Assembly: GCA_028456385.1 (NCBI GenBank)
Contig: JALNQF010000042.1
Location: 62,001-126,000 of the forward strand
Length of the DNA stretch: 64,000 nt
Origin: Ophiosphaerella korrae
Lineage: Eukaryota > Ascomycota > Dothideomycetes > Pleosporales > Phaeosphaeriaceae
Direction: 5' to 3'
The position numbers and the translations under genes were made by a program. How positions within the stretch are numbered: position 1 is the first letter of the stretch; every line of letters starts with the position of its first letter. This document shows, piece by piece, positions 11,731 to 23,304 of the stretch. Under the pieces are notes generated by a model, which worked only from the letters and a program-made list of their open reading frames with translations, did not search any database and had not been told where the DNA came from.

Positions 11731-11949
11731 ACTGACTGCGCCCCCCAGTCCCTCTGGAAATGGGCGTGTGGGCTCGCTTAGCAGACCTCTTACAGGCAAT
11801 GGTTGAGGGCAGAAAGTATAATTAGACTCGACCGCCGGCCAATCAGCGACCGTCGCCACGCGCACAGCCGCTCACCAGCCACAGCGCCCGCACGCCGACC
11901 AGGTAAAGCGAGTCCCCAGGCAAATCACAGGCAACTCGCATAGCCCGCA

Positions 11950-12902
11950 CCCTCACCCCCCATGCCACGCATCTCCTGGATGCGTCCACGGCGCCCATGG
12001 CTCCCCGTCAGAGCTTCACTGAAGCGGTGGTCTAGCGTGCGCATCTTCTGGGGCCCATGCCTAATCCGCTTCCTTTCGCCAGATCAGGCGTGGAGCCACC
12101 CGCATCCCGTCTGCTTACTCGTCCCTCTCTATTTCTCTTATCTGCTTGCGGCATGGCCAGCGCTGCTGGCGTTCCCACGCTCGCAGGACAGGGGTCGGGC
12201 ACACCGCACTCCAGCAAGACACGTCCTACCAGAAAGCGGTCGGGGCGCGCGATTGGGGTGGGCACTGGTCCATGGCGCCCGGTATCCTCTATCTTTATTT
12301 TTCTCCTAGCGTCGACTGACCGTTCCCAATCTGCCACCACCATTCTGCCACACGCCCAAGCTCCCGTAGGGCAGTACACGACCTCCACCACACAGGGGTT
12401 TGGCCTGCCATCCCAGTGGCTTGGTGCACTGGCCGCCATGGCCCCCAGCGTGGTCGTGTCTGAGGCCTCATGTATAAACCAGAGCCACCACGCCTCCAGT
12501 TCCAGGCCCCCGATCTGCACAAACACCTCCATCCAGACCACTCTTCACCCTCTCCCATCTTGGTTCAGGAACAGGCCATTCTCGCTTGTCTCGTCCCGTT
12601 CGCTTGCGTCCCAGCCTTGAGCTCCTGTCACCCCCTCCCAAATAGCAAAAGATCGACGCCACTATCGACGATACCGTATCCTCGCCGACCCGTACCACGA
12701 GTCTAGCCTCCAATCAGTTTTGCCCACCCAAACGTAAGCTTCTCTGATCCCCCTTATGTGCTATAAGATGGACTAGCCCTACCGATCCTCGCACCTACTG
12801 TTTCCTGCTTATACTAACTTGGATCTTGCGAATAAAGTCTTGAGCAGCGGCTCAGAGCATCCCCCCTGACCCTGCGTCATTTCACTCAGCACATCCTCCA
12901 AA
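11950..12902 (+). promoter_or_regulatory. Long pyrimidine-rich upstream region of the C2H2 regulator
   Basis: About 950 bp of C/CT-rich sequence leads directly to the start at 12903, which has a strong context (caaaATGG). Such long CT-rich leaders are common before fungal regulatory genes and often include 5' UTR and uORFs. A 187-codon frame at 12057-12620 lies wholly here and has low-complexity composition, so I treat it as leader rather than gene. Confidence 0.4.
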
Positions 12903-14672
12903 ATGGTTGACTTCGTCCCTTACACACCCAACATGCAACACGACTTCGAGCTCTACGCGAATAATCAAGAGCAACCACTTGACTTTCCTCTCTCAACCCA
13001 GCCATTTCTTCCTGCTTCAACGTATAGCATGGAACAAACATATAACGCCCCATACGACCCCATGATGCCCCTAACCGAACCTGCAAGACCACACGATCTA
13101 CAGTTCCATTATGATGTAATCGCTCAAGGTGTCAAGCCATTCCAATTCCACACCCCAACTGGCTCACCCCAATCGACATCACATTCCTTCCATGAGTTGC
13201 CTCCCGTTCTTTCAGCGTCATCGGAGTCCGGTGCTTCAGTATCATCTTCTGCTGATGGCTCTCCAACTCATTTCACCGAGTCCTGGAATCCATTGGGACT
13301 CGGACTAACAGGTGGTTTTGAATACCCACCTATGATGGCAGCGGAGAAGACCTTTGTGGGTAAGTCAACCATTTCTTCCACAACATCTTCTTCGATTTCT
13401 TCCATCATGTCGCCTGCAACACGGCATTCAGAAAAGAGCGTTTTCAAGACACCTGTTACCCCGGCCTCGGCCACTAAGTTTTCTACATCTGCGAATGGCC
13501 GAAGGCATTCTTTACCACATGAACTCTACCAGAGCAACATGATTTTCGCACCGTGTTCTCCTTCCGTCAATTCTCATTTCTATTCAACACAGTCTCACGA
13601 GTTGTCTTGTTGGTGCCCCAGTACTGTAAACCTAAAACTGTCCAAAATAGCCGCTGACCACGTGTTCTTAGATCCCAACTTAATCCAGCCTTTCGCCTTT
13701 GCACCCCACAGCCCCTATCCTGAGATTCAAACTCCTTACTTTCCGATCATTGAACAACCACCCTCTCCAGCGCTTTCGAACATTTCTTCGCATAGTCAGC
13801 GCCCAGGATCGGCACGCATCAAGCAGGGAAGCGCAAGCCCTTATCTGCGCACTCAACAATACCATCCATACTCTCAAGTAAACACTCAACGACGAGGCTC
13901 AGTTACATCTCTTCATTCACAACACTCGATCACAAGTCGTAAGAGTGGCAGCTATGAGCTGGATGATGAGTCGCGCGAGAAAGGTTTATGCCCACTCCCT
14001 GAGTGTGGCCGCGTTTTCAAGGACCTCAAAGCGCATATGCTCACACATCAAAACGAGAGACCAGAGAAATGCCCGATCGCCACTTGCGAATACCACGTCA
14101 AAGGCTTCGCAAGGAAGTATGACAAGAACAGGCACACACTCACCCACTATAAAGGAACCATGGTCTGTGGATTCTGCCCAGGAAGTGGGTCGGCCGCGGA
14201 GAAGAGTTTTAACCGCGCCGACGTCTTCAAGAGACATCTCACTTCCGTTCACGGTGTCGAGCAGAATCCTCCCAACAGCCGCAAGAAGAGTCCCGGTAGC
14301 CGCAAAGCATACACTGGACAGCAGAATGTTGCCGGTACCTGCTCTACTTGCTCTGTAACCTTTGCCAATGCACAGGAATTCTACGAGCACTTGGACGACT
14401 GTGTCCTGCGCGTAGTACAGCAAGCCGATCCAAGTGAGGCTATCAACCAACGTCTTTTAACGTCAGTCGCTGAGGACAAGGATGTGACTGAAACTCTGGA
14501 CCGCAACGGCCTGTCTAAAAGCATCGAGTACACTGTGCCCAGCTACGACGATGACGAGGATGACGAAGAAGAAGAGGAGGAAATTGATAACGACGACCAT
14601 AACGATGATACCTACGGGTCGCGTCGCTCACGCTCAGGCAGAGGTGGCGTCAAATCCACCAAGGCGCATTGA
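12903..14672 (+). CDS. C2H2 zinc-finger transcription factor (annotated stop at 14670)
   Basis: An intronless frame of 589 residues. The first 350 residues are low-complexity and rich in Ser, Pro, Thr and Gln, typical of an activation or regulatory region. The finger region follows: CPLPECGRVF...HMLTH (about 362-381), CPIATCEYHV...HTLTH (389-414), CGFCPGSGS...HLTSVH (421-449) and a degenerate CSTCSVTF...EHLDDC (about 480-500). An acidic tract (DDDEDDEEEEEE) and a Ser/Arg-rich tail precede the TGA. It is a nuclear DNA-binding protein by family; its targets are unknown and I give no symbol. The stop is unusual: it is followed by CAA TTA and by 144 further open codons in the same frame, described separately. 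The start has an excellent context. Confidence 0.88.
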   Translation: MVDFVPYTPNMQHDFELYANNQEQPLDFPLSTQPFLPASTYSMEQTYNAPYDPMMPLTEPARPHDLQFHYDVIAQGVKPFQFHTPTGSPQSTSHSFHELPPVLSASSESGASVSSSADGSPTHFTESWNPLGLGLTGGFEYPPMMAAEKTFVGKSTISSTTSSSISSIMSPATRHSEKSVFKTPVTPASATKFSTSANGRRHSLPHELYQSNMIFAPCSPSVNSHFYSTQSHELSCWCPSTVNLKLSKIAADHVFLDPNLIQPFAFAPHSPYPEIQTPYFPIIEQPPSPALSNISSHSQRPGSARIKQGSASPYLRTQQYHPYSQVNTQRRGSVTSLHSQHSITSRKSGSYELDDESREKGLCPLPECGRVFKDLKAHMLTHQNERPEKCPIATCEYHVKGFARKYDKNRHTLTHYKGTMVCGFCPGSGSAAEKSFNRADVFKRHLTSVHGVEQNPPNSRKKSPGSRKAYTGQQNVAGTCSTCSVTFANAQEFYEHLDDCVLRVVQQADPSEAINQRLLTSVAEDKDVTETLDRNGLSKSIEYTVPSYDDDEDDEEEEEEIDNDDHNDDTYGSRRSRSGRGGVKSTKAH

Positions 14673-15107
14673 CAATTAAACGGTGGTGCCATACACACCA
14701 CCACCAACAAAATATCGAAGGCATCCACCAAGGGCCCCAGATCCGGCCTGACGTTTTCCAAAGGCGGCGTCGCTATCACTGGCTCTGGGCGCAAGAAGCG
14801 TAAGAATTACCCAGTATCTTGGGGTCGTCCTACCGACAAGATGAAGATGAAGAAGCGTGTCTTGTGCGTATACGACGGGCCGCGCCGTCTTTGGAAGGAC
14901 GACATGATGCTCGACTCGGAGCATGAGGTGCGGATGAAATTGCCAGATGGCAAGAGCTATGTCACGGACCTTGATGTGCAGACTTTGAATCGCGCGGACG
15001 CATTACATGACACGACGTCAGAAGAAAGGGGCCCATGGGTCCCTGATAATGTCATGGGCGGAGCGTCGATGGGTGTGCCATCGACGGCGGAGGGATGGAG
15101 CTTATGA
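14673..15107 (+). other. In-frame 144-codon extension behind the TGA of the C2H2 gene
   Basis: Directly after the TGA the same frame is open from CAA (14673) to the stop ending at 15107, and it looks coding. It has a basic, nuclear-localisation-like segment GSGRKKRKNYP and then a compact segment RVLCVYDGPRRLWKDDMMLD followed by EVRMKLPDGKSYVTDL. The context UGA CAA UUA matches the stop-CAR-YYA pattern known to promote readthrough in viral and yeast mRNAs. No GTRNGT donor lies upstream within reach, so splicing around the stop looks unlikely. Alternatives are a nonsense mutation in this strain, a sequence error, or an atypical intron. Confidence 0.6.
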
Positions 15108-15710
15108 CGTATTTGAAACGACTTTGATTTTTTAGCGACTTTGGAACTTGGGTCTTTGGATAGCAAAAGGAACAGAAACAGGATTAATAGCAACACAGCG
15201 GACCAGTGGACACAGATACCGACTACTACGACTTGTTGTACTATCACTTCTTGGATGGAAAACATGGCTTCCACTGGGCCGATGGATTGGTAAATGGCGT
15301 TTTGGGTGTGTTGGATGGATCGATACCACTTTCACTGGGCGGAATTCTGAGGAAGGCATCTTAGCCCGTTGTTGATTTGCGGCTGTCATGATCACGGCCA
15401 AAGGATTAATGTTTGATCGTGCTGTGCGCGAAGAGGTAGTTTCACAAATCTACTACGATTAATACCTTGAACACACGTGCCGCCTTTGATTTTGTGACTG
15501 TGATGGTGCGTGTGCACAGGGCTTATGGGCCGACCAAGCTGCTGGGTGATGTTGCGCAGGGTTTTGCTGAGCAAGGCGCTTGGCATTGGGCTAGGGGGGG
15601 ACCGTCTGCTCCATCCATAACATAATCACTCTATTAATTACAACACTGACTCTCTATTCCGACCCGACCGTCCCACATCAAAGCAAGAGCGAGACCCTGC
15701 TTCATGTGAC
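15108..15710. other. Intergenic region between the two regulators
   Basis: It contains the 3' flank of the C2H2 gene and the promoter/leader of the next regulator. A short G run occurs near 15594-15600. No gene or RNA was recognised. Confidence 0.45.
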
Positions 15711-18132
15711 ATGGACGATGCCCAACCCACGACTAACTTTCGCGATGCCAACGACGGGGCCATTTGGCCGGTGCCGGTGGCCGTCCCGGCGCCTGTCCCG
15801 GTCTCTGTTGCAGTTCCAGGACAGGTGCAGCCCGTCCAGCTCGCGCGCGGTCGCCAGCCGCGAGACGCATTGGCAAGGACAGTCGACTACCGGGTCTCGT
15901 CGCTTGACGACTTTGAGCAGACGCTGCGGCGGTACCTCGACACCCCGCCCGACCAGCCGGAGCATACTGAAGCCCAGCTATCCTTCTGGATAGGCACCAG
16001 CTTCATGGTGTCGGCGCCCCCCCATGCTCCCAGCGCAAGCAACGACAGCACACAGCAACAACAACAACAACAGCAGCAGCAACCCCAACTCCACCTGCAT
16101 ACACGCCCGCCCGGCTACCAAGCCACAAACTATCCGCCTGCCAACTATCATCGCGGATCATCAGCACCAGAACTCGCCTTGGGCTTGACGTTGCCCAACT
16201 ACCCTCAGCTGGGAGACACCGACGGTGGCAACACCTCCACCGCCACTGCCAATAACACCAACACCAACACCAACACCAACAACACCACCGCCTCCTCCTC
16301 CACCGCCGCCAATGGCGCTAGGAAGCACGACAACAAGGTCAGTCTCAGCATCATGGAGGCCCTGCAGTCGACTGCAGACCCCAAGGACAAGATGCGCAAA
16401 CAGCGCGCCATAGCAAAGTGCTGTGTCGACGCCATACAACGCACCGATGGTTATCGCTACAGCTTCCACAACTGCTGGAACAGTAGGGAAGACGACAGCT
16501 TCCGCTTTTCCTACTACTGCAACGACTCGCTGCTCAACAAAGACCGTGCTGCGAATGGAAAGGGGGCCAAGCTTGGGAAGCGTGCCACCAAGCCTGTCTT
16601 TGACTGCAAAGGCGTCCTGTCTATCAAATTCTCCGCCACCAAGCAGACACTCGACGTCTTCTACAAGCACGTACCTCTTCACAGGACCTATGAAGAGCGG
16701 GCCCCCCCACCGCGGAAAGACTCGAAGCGCCGGAAGTACTTGGAAGAATATGACCCCGAGGCACTCACAAGGATTACGACGCGGCCCAAGCAGGCCAGCG
16801 ACAGCGGCAATGACGATGCTGATGCTTTGTTGTCAAATAAGAGAAAGCGGCCGGCCAAGCCAGAAGCCCAAAAACCGTCTAACACGTCCCTTGAAAGCGA
16901 TTTACGCGCACAAAGCCTGCGGTCACTCCTGGAATTGATCCAAGTAGACCCGTCGCCATCTGAACCCGCGCCCCCCGATCCCGCTTCTCCACCTCCACCT
17001 CTGCTGCCACCGCTTCCTCATTCCTCACAAAAGTCCACTGAATCCCCATCCTTATCCGCACAGCACACGCAACACCTGCCAGTACAGCAGCGGCGACGGC
17101 CTAGAAACAGTTGCGATGTGTGTAAAGCTAAAAAGACAAAGGTACGCCCGCCCAATGGTCCGAGCCGTGTGTTGTATAGGAAACTAACAAAGTCAGTGCA
17201 ATGGAACAAGACCAGCCTGTCAAACCTGCATTGACAAGAAGCGCCAGTGCTCCTACTCCGATTTTCCTAGTGGTGATAACCTACGTACGGACCCGAACGA
17301 AACAGTGCGTCATGCTCAGGCCGCCGGCACCGATATGTCTGAGTTTGAGAAGATGAAGCGAGAATTGGAGGAAGCAAAGGCCAGAATCCAAGAACTTGAG
17401 TCAGAGAAACAATCTTCCGTCACACCAGTTCAGACACCTCAAACGGCACCACGCCCTCGCTCACAACCTCAGCCATCAAACCAACCCCAGCCACACCATC
17501 GGTCCCAACAGTCCCAGTCACTAGCTCAGCCACAGAAACAGCAGCGTCAAGCTGCATCGCACCGGCAACAACTCCAGCAACTTAATCAAAGCCGGCCACA
17601 AGGTACCAGTAGCCCGCAGCAAATGGCGTACAAACTTGATACTCCACCCCAACAGCAGCGTGCTCTCAACGCACAAACTTCGCTACAGACACCGCAACAG
17701 CAGATACAGTCCTCGCAGCATATGCAGTCTGCTTCTCAACAATTACAAGTTGCGGCTCAGCAGCTACAAACGGGCCAGCACCCCCAGCAGTTACAATCCT
17801 CGCAGAACTACTTCAGTAATACACATACGAATCACTCACCATATGGCACAATAAATCGCTCCATGAACCAGAGTTCAATGCCCCCTCAGAATCCAATGAC
17901 GACACAGAATGCCATTCCACCTCCAAATGCCATGGGGTCACAAGGCAACACGCATCTATCACAGACACAACCTCAAGGTCTCACACCTACAACCACCCCG
18001 GTTGATACGAGTAATCCTTATGGAAGAAGCGACTTCGCATGGCCACCTACAGCATACTATGGTTATCAGAGTGCACAGCAACAACAGCAAGACCAGTGGG
18101 CTACCGCCAGGGGCTCCGGCGTTTATCGATAA
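15711..18132 (+). CDS. Regulator with a GCM/FAR1-like domain and a Zn2Cys6 cluster
   Basis: Two exons, 15711-17141 and 17197-18132, join in frame to 788 residues; the 55-nt intron (17142-17196) splits the zinc cluster between KTK and CNG. The N-terminal part has a polyGln tract near 16050-16080 and Asn/Thr repeats near 16245-16285. Residues about 245-320 hold a Cys/His-rich unit (HNCW, YYCND, FDCKGVLSIKF, HVPLH) resembling the WRKY-GCM1/FAR1 class of zinc DNA-binding folds. Residues about 467-497 form a canonical C6 cluster, C-x2-C-x6-C-x6-C-x2-C-x6-C. A short coiled coil (FEKMKRELEEAKARIQELES) follows, then a long Gln-rich tail. By family it is a nuclear transcription factor. The GCM-like assignment is by pattern only. 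Confidence 0.85.
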
Positions 18133-18722
18133 TGGGTCATGCTTTAGTGTATAATGCCCCGGCCTTGATATCTTCGGCGCATTGAGTAGTCGTTGAGGTA
18201 TTAGTATGAATCGACCTCGGTGCGGGGTGGCGTGCGTGGGGGAGGAGGGTGTTATATTTTGCGAAACTAGTGTTTAACAAGCTACGCACGTTTACAGGAA
18301 AGTAAGGCGTTTTAGGGGTTCCACTGATACCCATCCGGATTTACATTTATTTAGGCTAGCCTGTGAACAGGGATAGATAGCTTGGCGATGCTTGCGATCC
18401 TAGTCATTCTCACATCTCACTCGTATCAATTAATGCACCTCGTCCATGTCATATCAATTTTCCTGTGTACTTAGGAGGGGACACTAAGACTGCCAAGTTG
18501 CCTACGTCCCTGTTACTTGATTGCTGCCTATGACATGTGACTTTACCATACGCCCATCGCTCAAACGCCTGCAAATGCTAGAAGCTCTCACTTCAGGGCC
18601 CAGAAACTATTCAGCACACCCAGCACAATATCTTCCTAGTACCATAATACTCATGAAGCGTTTCAAGAAAGTCCTTAGACCTGTTCCCAATGCGTTTTCA
18701 CCCCGGCCTGTTCCTCTTCCCA
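18133..18722. other. Convergent 3' flanks; no gene seen
   Basis: This is AT-leaning sequence between the tail-to-tail ends of the Gln-rich regulator and the CSN1 gene. Only 3' UTR and terminator function is expected. Confidence 0.45.
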
Positions 18723-20200
18723 TCACGACAAGCCCATTTTTGAACCCAGACCTCGCAAGCTAGAACCGATGTTATCACCCATACCTAAAGGCATCCTGTC
18801 TGTCGAACCCTTTTCCTGTTTGATTTCCATATTGGCAGCCAACATGTTGAGGCGCATCAAGCGAAGACGCAGCGTGCGATCGTAATTCTCGGCCATGGCA
18901 AGCGCTTCAGCGTGAACGTCATGGCGTGGGTTAGTGGGTGGGCAGATGAGGAGGCGGTCCATGAGATCTATGCGGGCGTTGAGGGTGCCGCTGTTAATCA
19001 TGTCTTCTAGCTCTTCCTCGATGCGAAAGCCGGAGGCGGGAAATTTGGACGCCATTTCGTCCAGAGTTACGCAGCTGAAGGGAATGAAGTATTGAACGAT
19101 GCTTGTGGAGCGAATTCGGCTGTATATAGTATTGAGTACTTTGAATAAATAGACGTCCAGGAGGTAGTCATTGCGATAAGCCTCAAGTACTTCTAGACAA
19201 GCGCTGTATTTGGAGTTGCAGAATAGAGTAATGGCCCGGCGGATGTGCGGTTCGAGTTCTAGGAAGTTGCGGAAGTCGCTGTTTGCAAGGACTTTGTTCT
19301 GGAGGTCGCTGCGATTCATGGAGGCGAGGGCACAGAGGCCACCGTAGACGGTCACGTCATTAGGTGAGATAACTTCCTTTTGCCATGTAATATTGCCGGC
19401 GGGCTCAACAGTTAGATATGTGGGTGAGGTTTTGAGGAAGTAAGTTGTAGCTTCGCGAAAGTTGCCAATGGCCATTTGGGCGAGGCCATTGCAGGCCGAT
19501 ATAATGGGATCAAGCTTTATCCTTTCCTCCCCCTTCAACTGCGTAGACTCGACTTTTGCGAGGTTTTGTTGCACGGCCAACCAAGACTTTTGGGCAATGC
19601 TGACATAGACAAGACGCAGGGTCATGTCGGCGAGGTGTTTGCTGGAGGTGCAGTGCTCGCGCATTTTTTGGTAGGCTTTGGCTGCGCTGCTGTAATCGCC
19701 CGTATCGTAGAAAAAGTGGCCAAGGTCTTCATTGCCCATGCGTATGCTCTCCTTGATCAGGTTGTTCTTGTATGACTTAAGCTCATGCTCCAGCCGGTCT
19801 TGTTCCTGCTGTATTTCGCGCGTCTTTTTTTCTGCCCATGCTGTGTCCATGACTGCTGCATCGTCTTGCGGGGCAATATAGCTGAAGTCTTCGACAAGAG
19901 TTGTGTACAAGGCCACATTCTTGCCCTTTTTAGCTTCAGTGATCGCCAGCCGGTAGGCATCAACGGCGAGATAGGGTGAGAGGGAGCCCATGTGGTGGAG
20001 GCGGTCGATGCGTGTAAAGCCTGCAGTTAGGATTTGTCAGATAACTATCTCTGTGAACTTCATTCCAATTCAAATGATTACCTACCAGCATAGTTGCCTA
20101 TATAAGATTCAAGATCGAACTTGGGTGCATCCGTTACTACAACGTCACCCTTAGCCATTTTCTGGCGAAAGAAATCCGATTGCTCGGCGCTTGACACCAT
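18723..20200 (-). CDS. csn1: COP9 signalosome subunit 1 (PCI/Rpn7 family)
   Basis: Exons 20200-20086 and 20020-18723 join across a GT-AG intron (20085-20021) to 470 residues starting MVSSAEQSDFFRQKMAKGD. FDLESYIGNYAG and the following TRIDRL are typical of the Csn1 N-terminal region. The Rpn7 helical repeats follow (AITEAKKGKN, GHFFYDTGDYSSAAKAYQKM), then the PCI domain (PHIRRAITLFCNSKYSACLE through IEEELEDMINSGTLNARID). By family it is a scaffold subunit of the CSN complex, which removes Nedd8 from cullins and in filamentous fungi affects development and secondary metabolism. It is nuclear and cytosolic. The start is chosen at the first in-frame Met; the unspliced frame alone would begin at 19991 and lose the N-terminus. 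Confidence 0.93.
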
Positions 20201-20831
20201 GCTTGATCAATCTCGAGTTGACCTTGTTGTTGTTCTTGGCCTCGTTGTTGTTCATGTAGTGTCTAGACGTTTATTTGAGCCACGGTTTGTTGGTGCTGTT
20301 GCTGTTGCCTTCCCCGCGGCCTCGGTTGTGTGGGGCAAACAGCTTACATAACGCGCATGGTTACCATTCGTATCTAGACCACTAACGATGCTTCCGATCC
20401 TATTTTACGCGTGCAGCGAAATACAAGTACAGGACGTTATTGGCTGCCGGAGTTTCTCACTCTAGACCACCTTCACACTCGCCTGGGAGGGATTGCTTTT
20501 GTCGTATGGTGACAGCTAGCACAACAGACTACCTGAGTCAGCCGCGCGCTGTGTTAAAAAAGACACTGATTTGCTAAACCCTCATAGTATGCGTGCACGT
20601 GATCAGGCAGCAGCCATGTTCTTACCCGTCTGCGCATGCGAGCGTGCAAGTTCATTTGCCTACTCAAAGAGACTCCCGTCTTCCCTGAGCAGCTATGGAT
20701 GCTATACCTCAAGGCCCTTTTGTGTCCCGAACTCCTATCAACTATACCACCGCCTAGGGTCTAGAGGTGTTTGCAGCATTTAGCCTCTGCCCACGAGCAT
20801 CAACTAACTGTTCCTACATGGTGCGGCAACC
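20201..20831. promoter_or_regulatory. Divergent promoter region between CSN1 and the DUF2828 relic
   Basis: A 631-bp interval between outward-facing starts. It includes CAA/CAG-rich sequence close to the CSN1 start and CT-rich sequence before the DUF2828 ATG. No individual site is claimed. Confidence 0.4.
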
Positions 20832-23200
20832 ATGGCTATCGATACCGCTTCTAGAGATGTACCTGCTCACTCAATTCTCAATTCATCCTTCCCTGTTCTG
20901 CTTCCTGAGGACAATGCCATTTTCATAGCCGAAGCCGATTTCCACGCCCTGATCAAGCGAGAACTTGCCGAATCCGTCTCTTCTATCTTGGAGAACCCGA
21001 AGAAAGATACTGAGGCTAAAGATGCCATCGCCTTTCGAGACTCAGTAAGTTCTGGTCTGAAGCGAGCGGCTACTGTTGAAGCTGATAACGACCATCCATA
21101 GAAGGCTTCTTTCATTGCTGGGCTTGAAAGGCACCAAGCATATTACCTCTCCCAAAACGACCTGAAAACCGAGAACAAGAGTCTTACAGAGAATCTCGAT
21201 GTGACCAACATATCTTCACGGAACGTTATCGTTGATCTATTTTATAACTTGAGCGAGAACTTAACTAGTGATAAGCTCAAGACCTTGCTTAGCGGCACGC
21301 CTGGGCCGAGGACGCATTATTGACCCTAAAAATCATTTTCAATGCACGAAGCATACATCTCGGCAAGAGCAGCAAAGTAGCAGCCTACAAAGCTCTTGGT
21401 TGGCTAGCCGACACCCATCCTCTCACATCCCTTGCGAGCTTGCCTTGGCTTGTGCGCCCGGTCACCCCTAAGAAAGCCCCTAAACCGCAGGACAAGGAGG
21501 AAGACAGTAAAAAGAAAGATGATGACGATGATTTTGACATGGTTGATGCTGAGGAAGTTGACCCAAGCAAAGCGCATAATGTTCGCAATGGTCTGTCACA
21601 TGGGTACTGGAAAGACCTGCTCAATTTGGTTGCCTTTGCGGCGAATGATAAGCTGACATTCGAGATCAACCCTGCATCTCTCCTCAATCAGCATGCAGAC
21701 AAGTCAAAAGAAGGGAACCGTAGGCGCAATTAGGATCAAGCTACTGCAAAGAAGCTCAGGCATCAGCAAAGGGAGGCGCAAAATGAGCGAGTCCAGAGAA
21801 AGTTGAAAGATGATCCATTCTACCGAGCTATCCACTTTACGGTTGCCAGGGTGTTTGCTCAACAGCTAAAGGAAGACAAAGCACTACTGAATTCGGGCAA
21901 GAAGTCAGACTTGAGGAATATGTCGCTTGCAGCCAAGTGGGCTCCGACATTCGGAGAGTTCCATGACAAACACACATTTATTCAATCAACGATTGCCGAG
22001 ATTCTCTTTCCAGAGCCAACTTCATGCTGCCCTGATCCCACGAATCGTGAACTCTACCTTCGCCACATCCGTGAGCATTATCGCAAACAATACACTTCGC
22101 CACTTCGTAAGGCCTTGAGTATCGTGGAGCGTGACACCTCTGCAAACACTTTCGAAAACATCAAGTACGAACGGGTGCCTTCGTTAGCAATGGACCGTTA
22201 CACTAGTCTCTTCATGAAGAAGGACTATGAGCACTTCAAGCAGTATATCCACCATGTCGCCAAAGGAGACGCAAAGATAACTGGTGCAACCCTGCTGCCT
22301 TCTACACTTATTAGTAAGGCGCGATTGGCAGCCGATGGCCAGACTCGCGTCCATAACAGCAAGGATTTTAAGGCTGTCAAAGCAGCCGAAACCCTAGAGA
22401 TTGAGAGTAAAGTGATTGATGGACAGTGGAAGACTCTTGTCCAGCGAGTACGAGATGCAGGCACTTTGCAGTCTTCAATTGCCGTCTGTGATGTGAGTGG
22501 CAGCATGTCTAGCCCAACATTCTACGACCACTCATGTCCGATGGATTCGGCAATTGGGCTCTCACTGATTATCAGCGAAGTGACTAGCCAGCCCTTTGGT
22601 GGTGGATCCATTTCGTTCCACGAGACTCCTACTTATATCTTTGTTGGCGGAGTTGAAGATGGTAGAGGCCTAGTTGAGAAGGTAGGGCACATCATGAACA
22701 CTAATTGGGGTTTCAATACAAACTTTGCATCTGTCTTCGAGGACGTCATTCTGCCCATGGCCATTAGCAACAAGCTCAAGCAGGAAGATATGGTCAAGCA
22801 AGTATTCGTGTTCAGCGATATGCAATTCGATGCTGCTGAAGAGTCTTCTGATGGATGGACGTCATCGTTTGAACGGATCCAGAAGAAATATACCGAAGCT
22901 GGGTATGAAATGCCACGTCTGATCTTCTGGAACCTGGCAGCGCACAGCACAGCCAAGCCCGTTACCATAGACAATGTCAATACTGCGCTCGTCTCGGGAT
23001 ACTCACAGGGTATGCTACGTGCCTTCTTGGAGACGGGTGCATTTGACGAAGAGGAAGAAGTTATGGAGGAAAGCATGGAAGGTGAAGGCGAGGACAACAT
23101 GACTGGGGTGAAGAAGGTCAAGAAGAAACTAGATGCTATTACGGTTGTGAGGAAGGCAGTTGGACATGAGTCGTACAGCATGTTGGAGGTTTTGGACTGA
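20832..23200 (+). pseudogene. DUF2828 (TROVE/vWA-like) gene with two disabling lesions
   Basis: Exon 1 is 20832-21044 and an intron (gtaagt...tag) spans 21045-21101. The rest encodes a nearly complete DUF2828 protein: LKIIFNARSIHLGKSSK, GYWKDLLNL, DDPFYRAIHFTVARVFAQQL, then a C-terminal vWA-like region with the metal-site motif CDVSGSMSSP and VFVFSDMQFD. Two lesions break it. One base is missing at 21290/21291; adding any base after CTT would restore family-like reading into AWAEDALLTLKI. An in-frame TAG lies at 21731-21733 (RRRN-stop-DQATAKKL). Family members resemble the RNA-binding Ro60/TROVE proteins, but fungal function is unknown. The body is otherwise well preserved, so inactivation is recent or one lesion is a sequence error. 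Downstream reinitiation is possible from Met codons after 21780. Confidence 0.82.
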
Positions 23201-23304
23201 TGGGCTACGGTAGTGCACCCGACTCACAAGATGACGACAGGCGTATAGTTGGTACTAAAAATCTCTCTGCTCTCGAACTGATTCTTCCTGATTCTCGCTG
23301 ATTC

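Larger units (their letters stand above)
7901..11949. other. Gene-free, mixed-composition intergenic DNA
   Basis: GC content rises compared with the tract to the left, but the many short frames on both strands (for example at 9184-9510 and 9777-10235) have low-complexity or shadow-like sequence and no recognisable domain. No tRNA-like fold was found. It could contain long non-coding transcripts or the distant upstream region of the C2H2 gene. Confidence 0.4.

Noticed and set aside
12057..12620. 187-codon plus-strand frame before the C2H2 gene
   Set aside because: It lies in the CT-rich leader, is Ser/Pro/Thr-rich without a domain, and overlaps other frames of equal quality.
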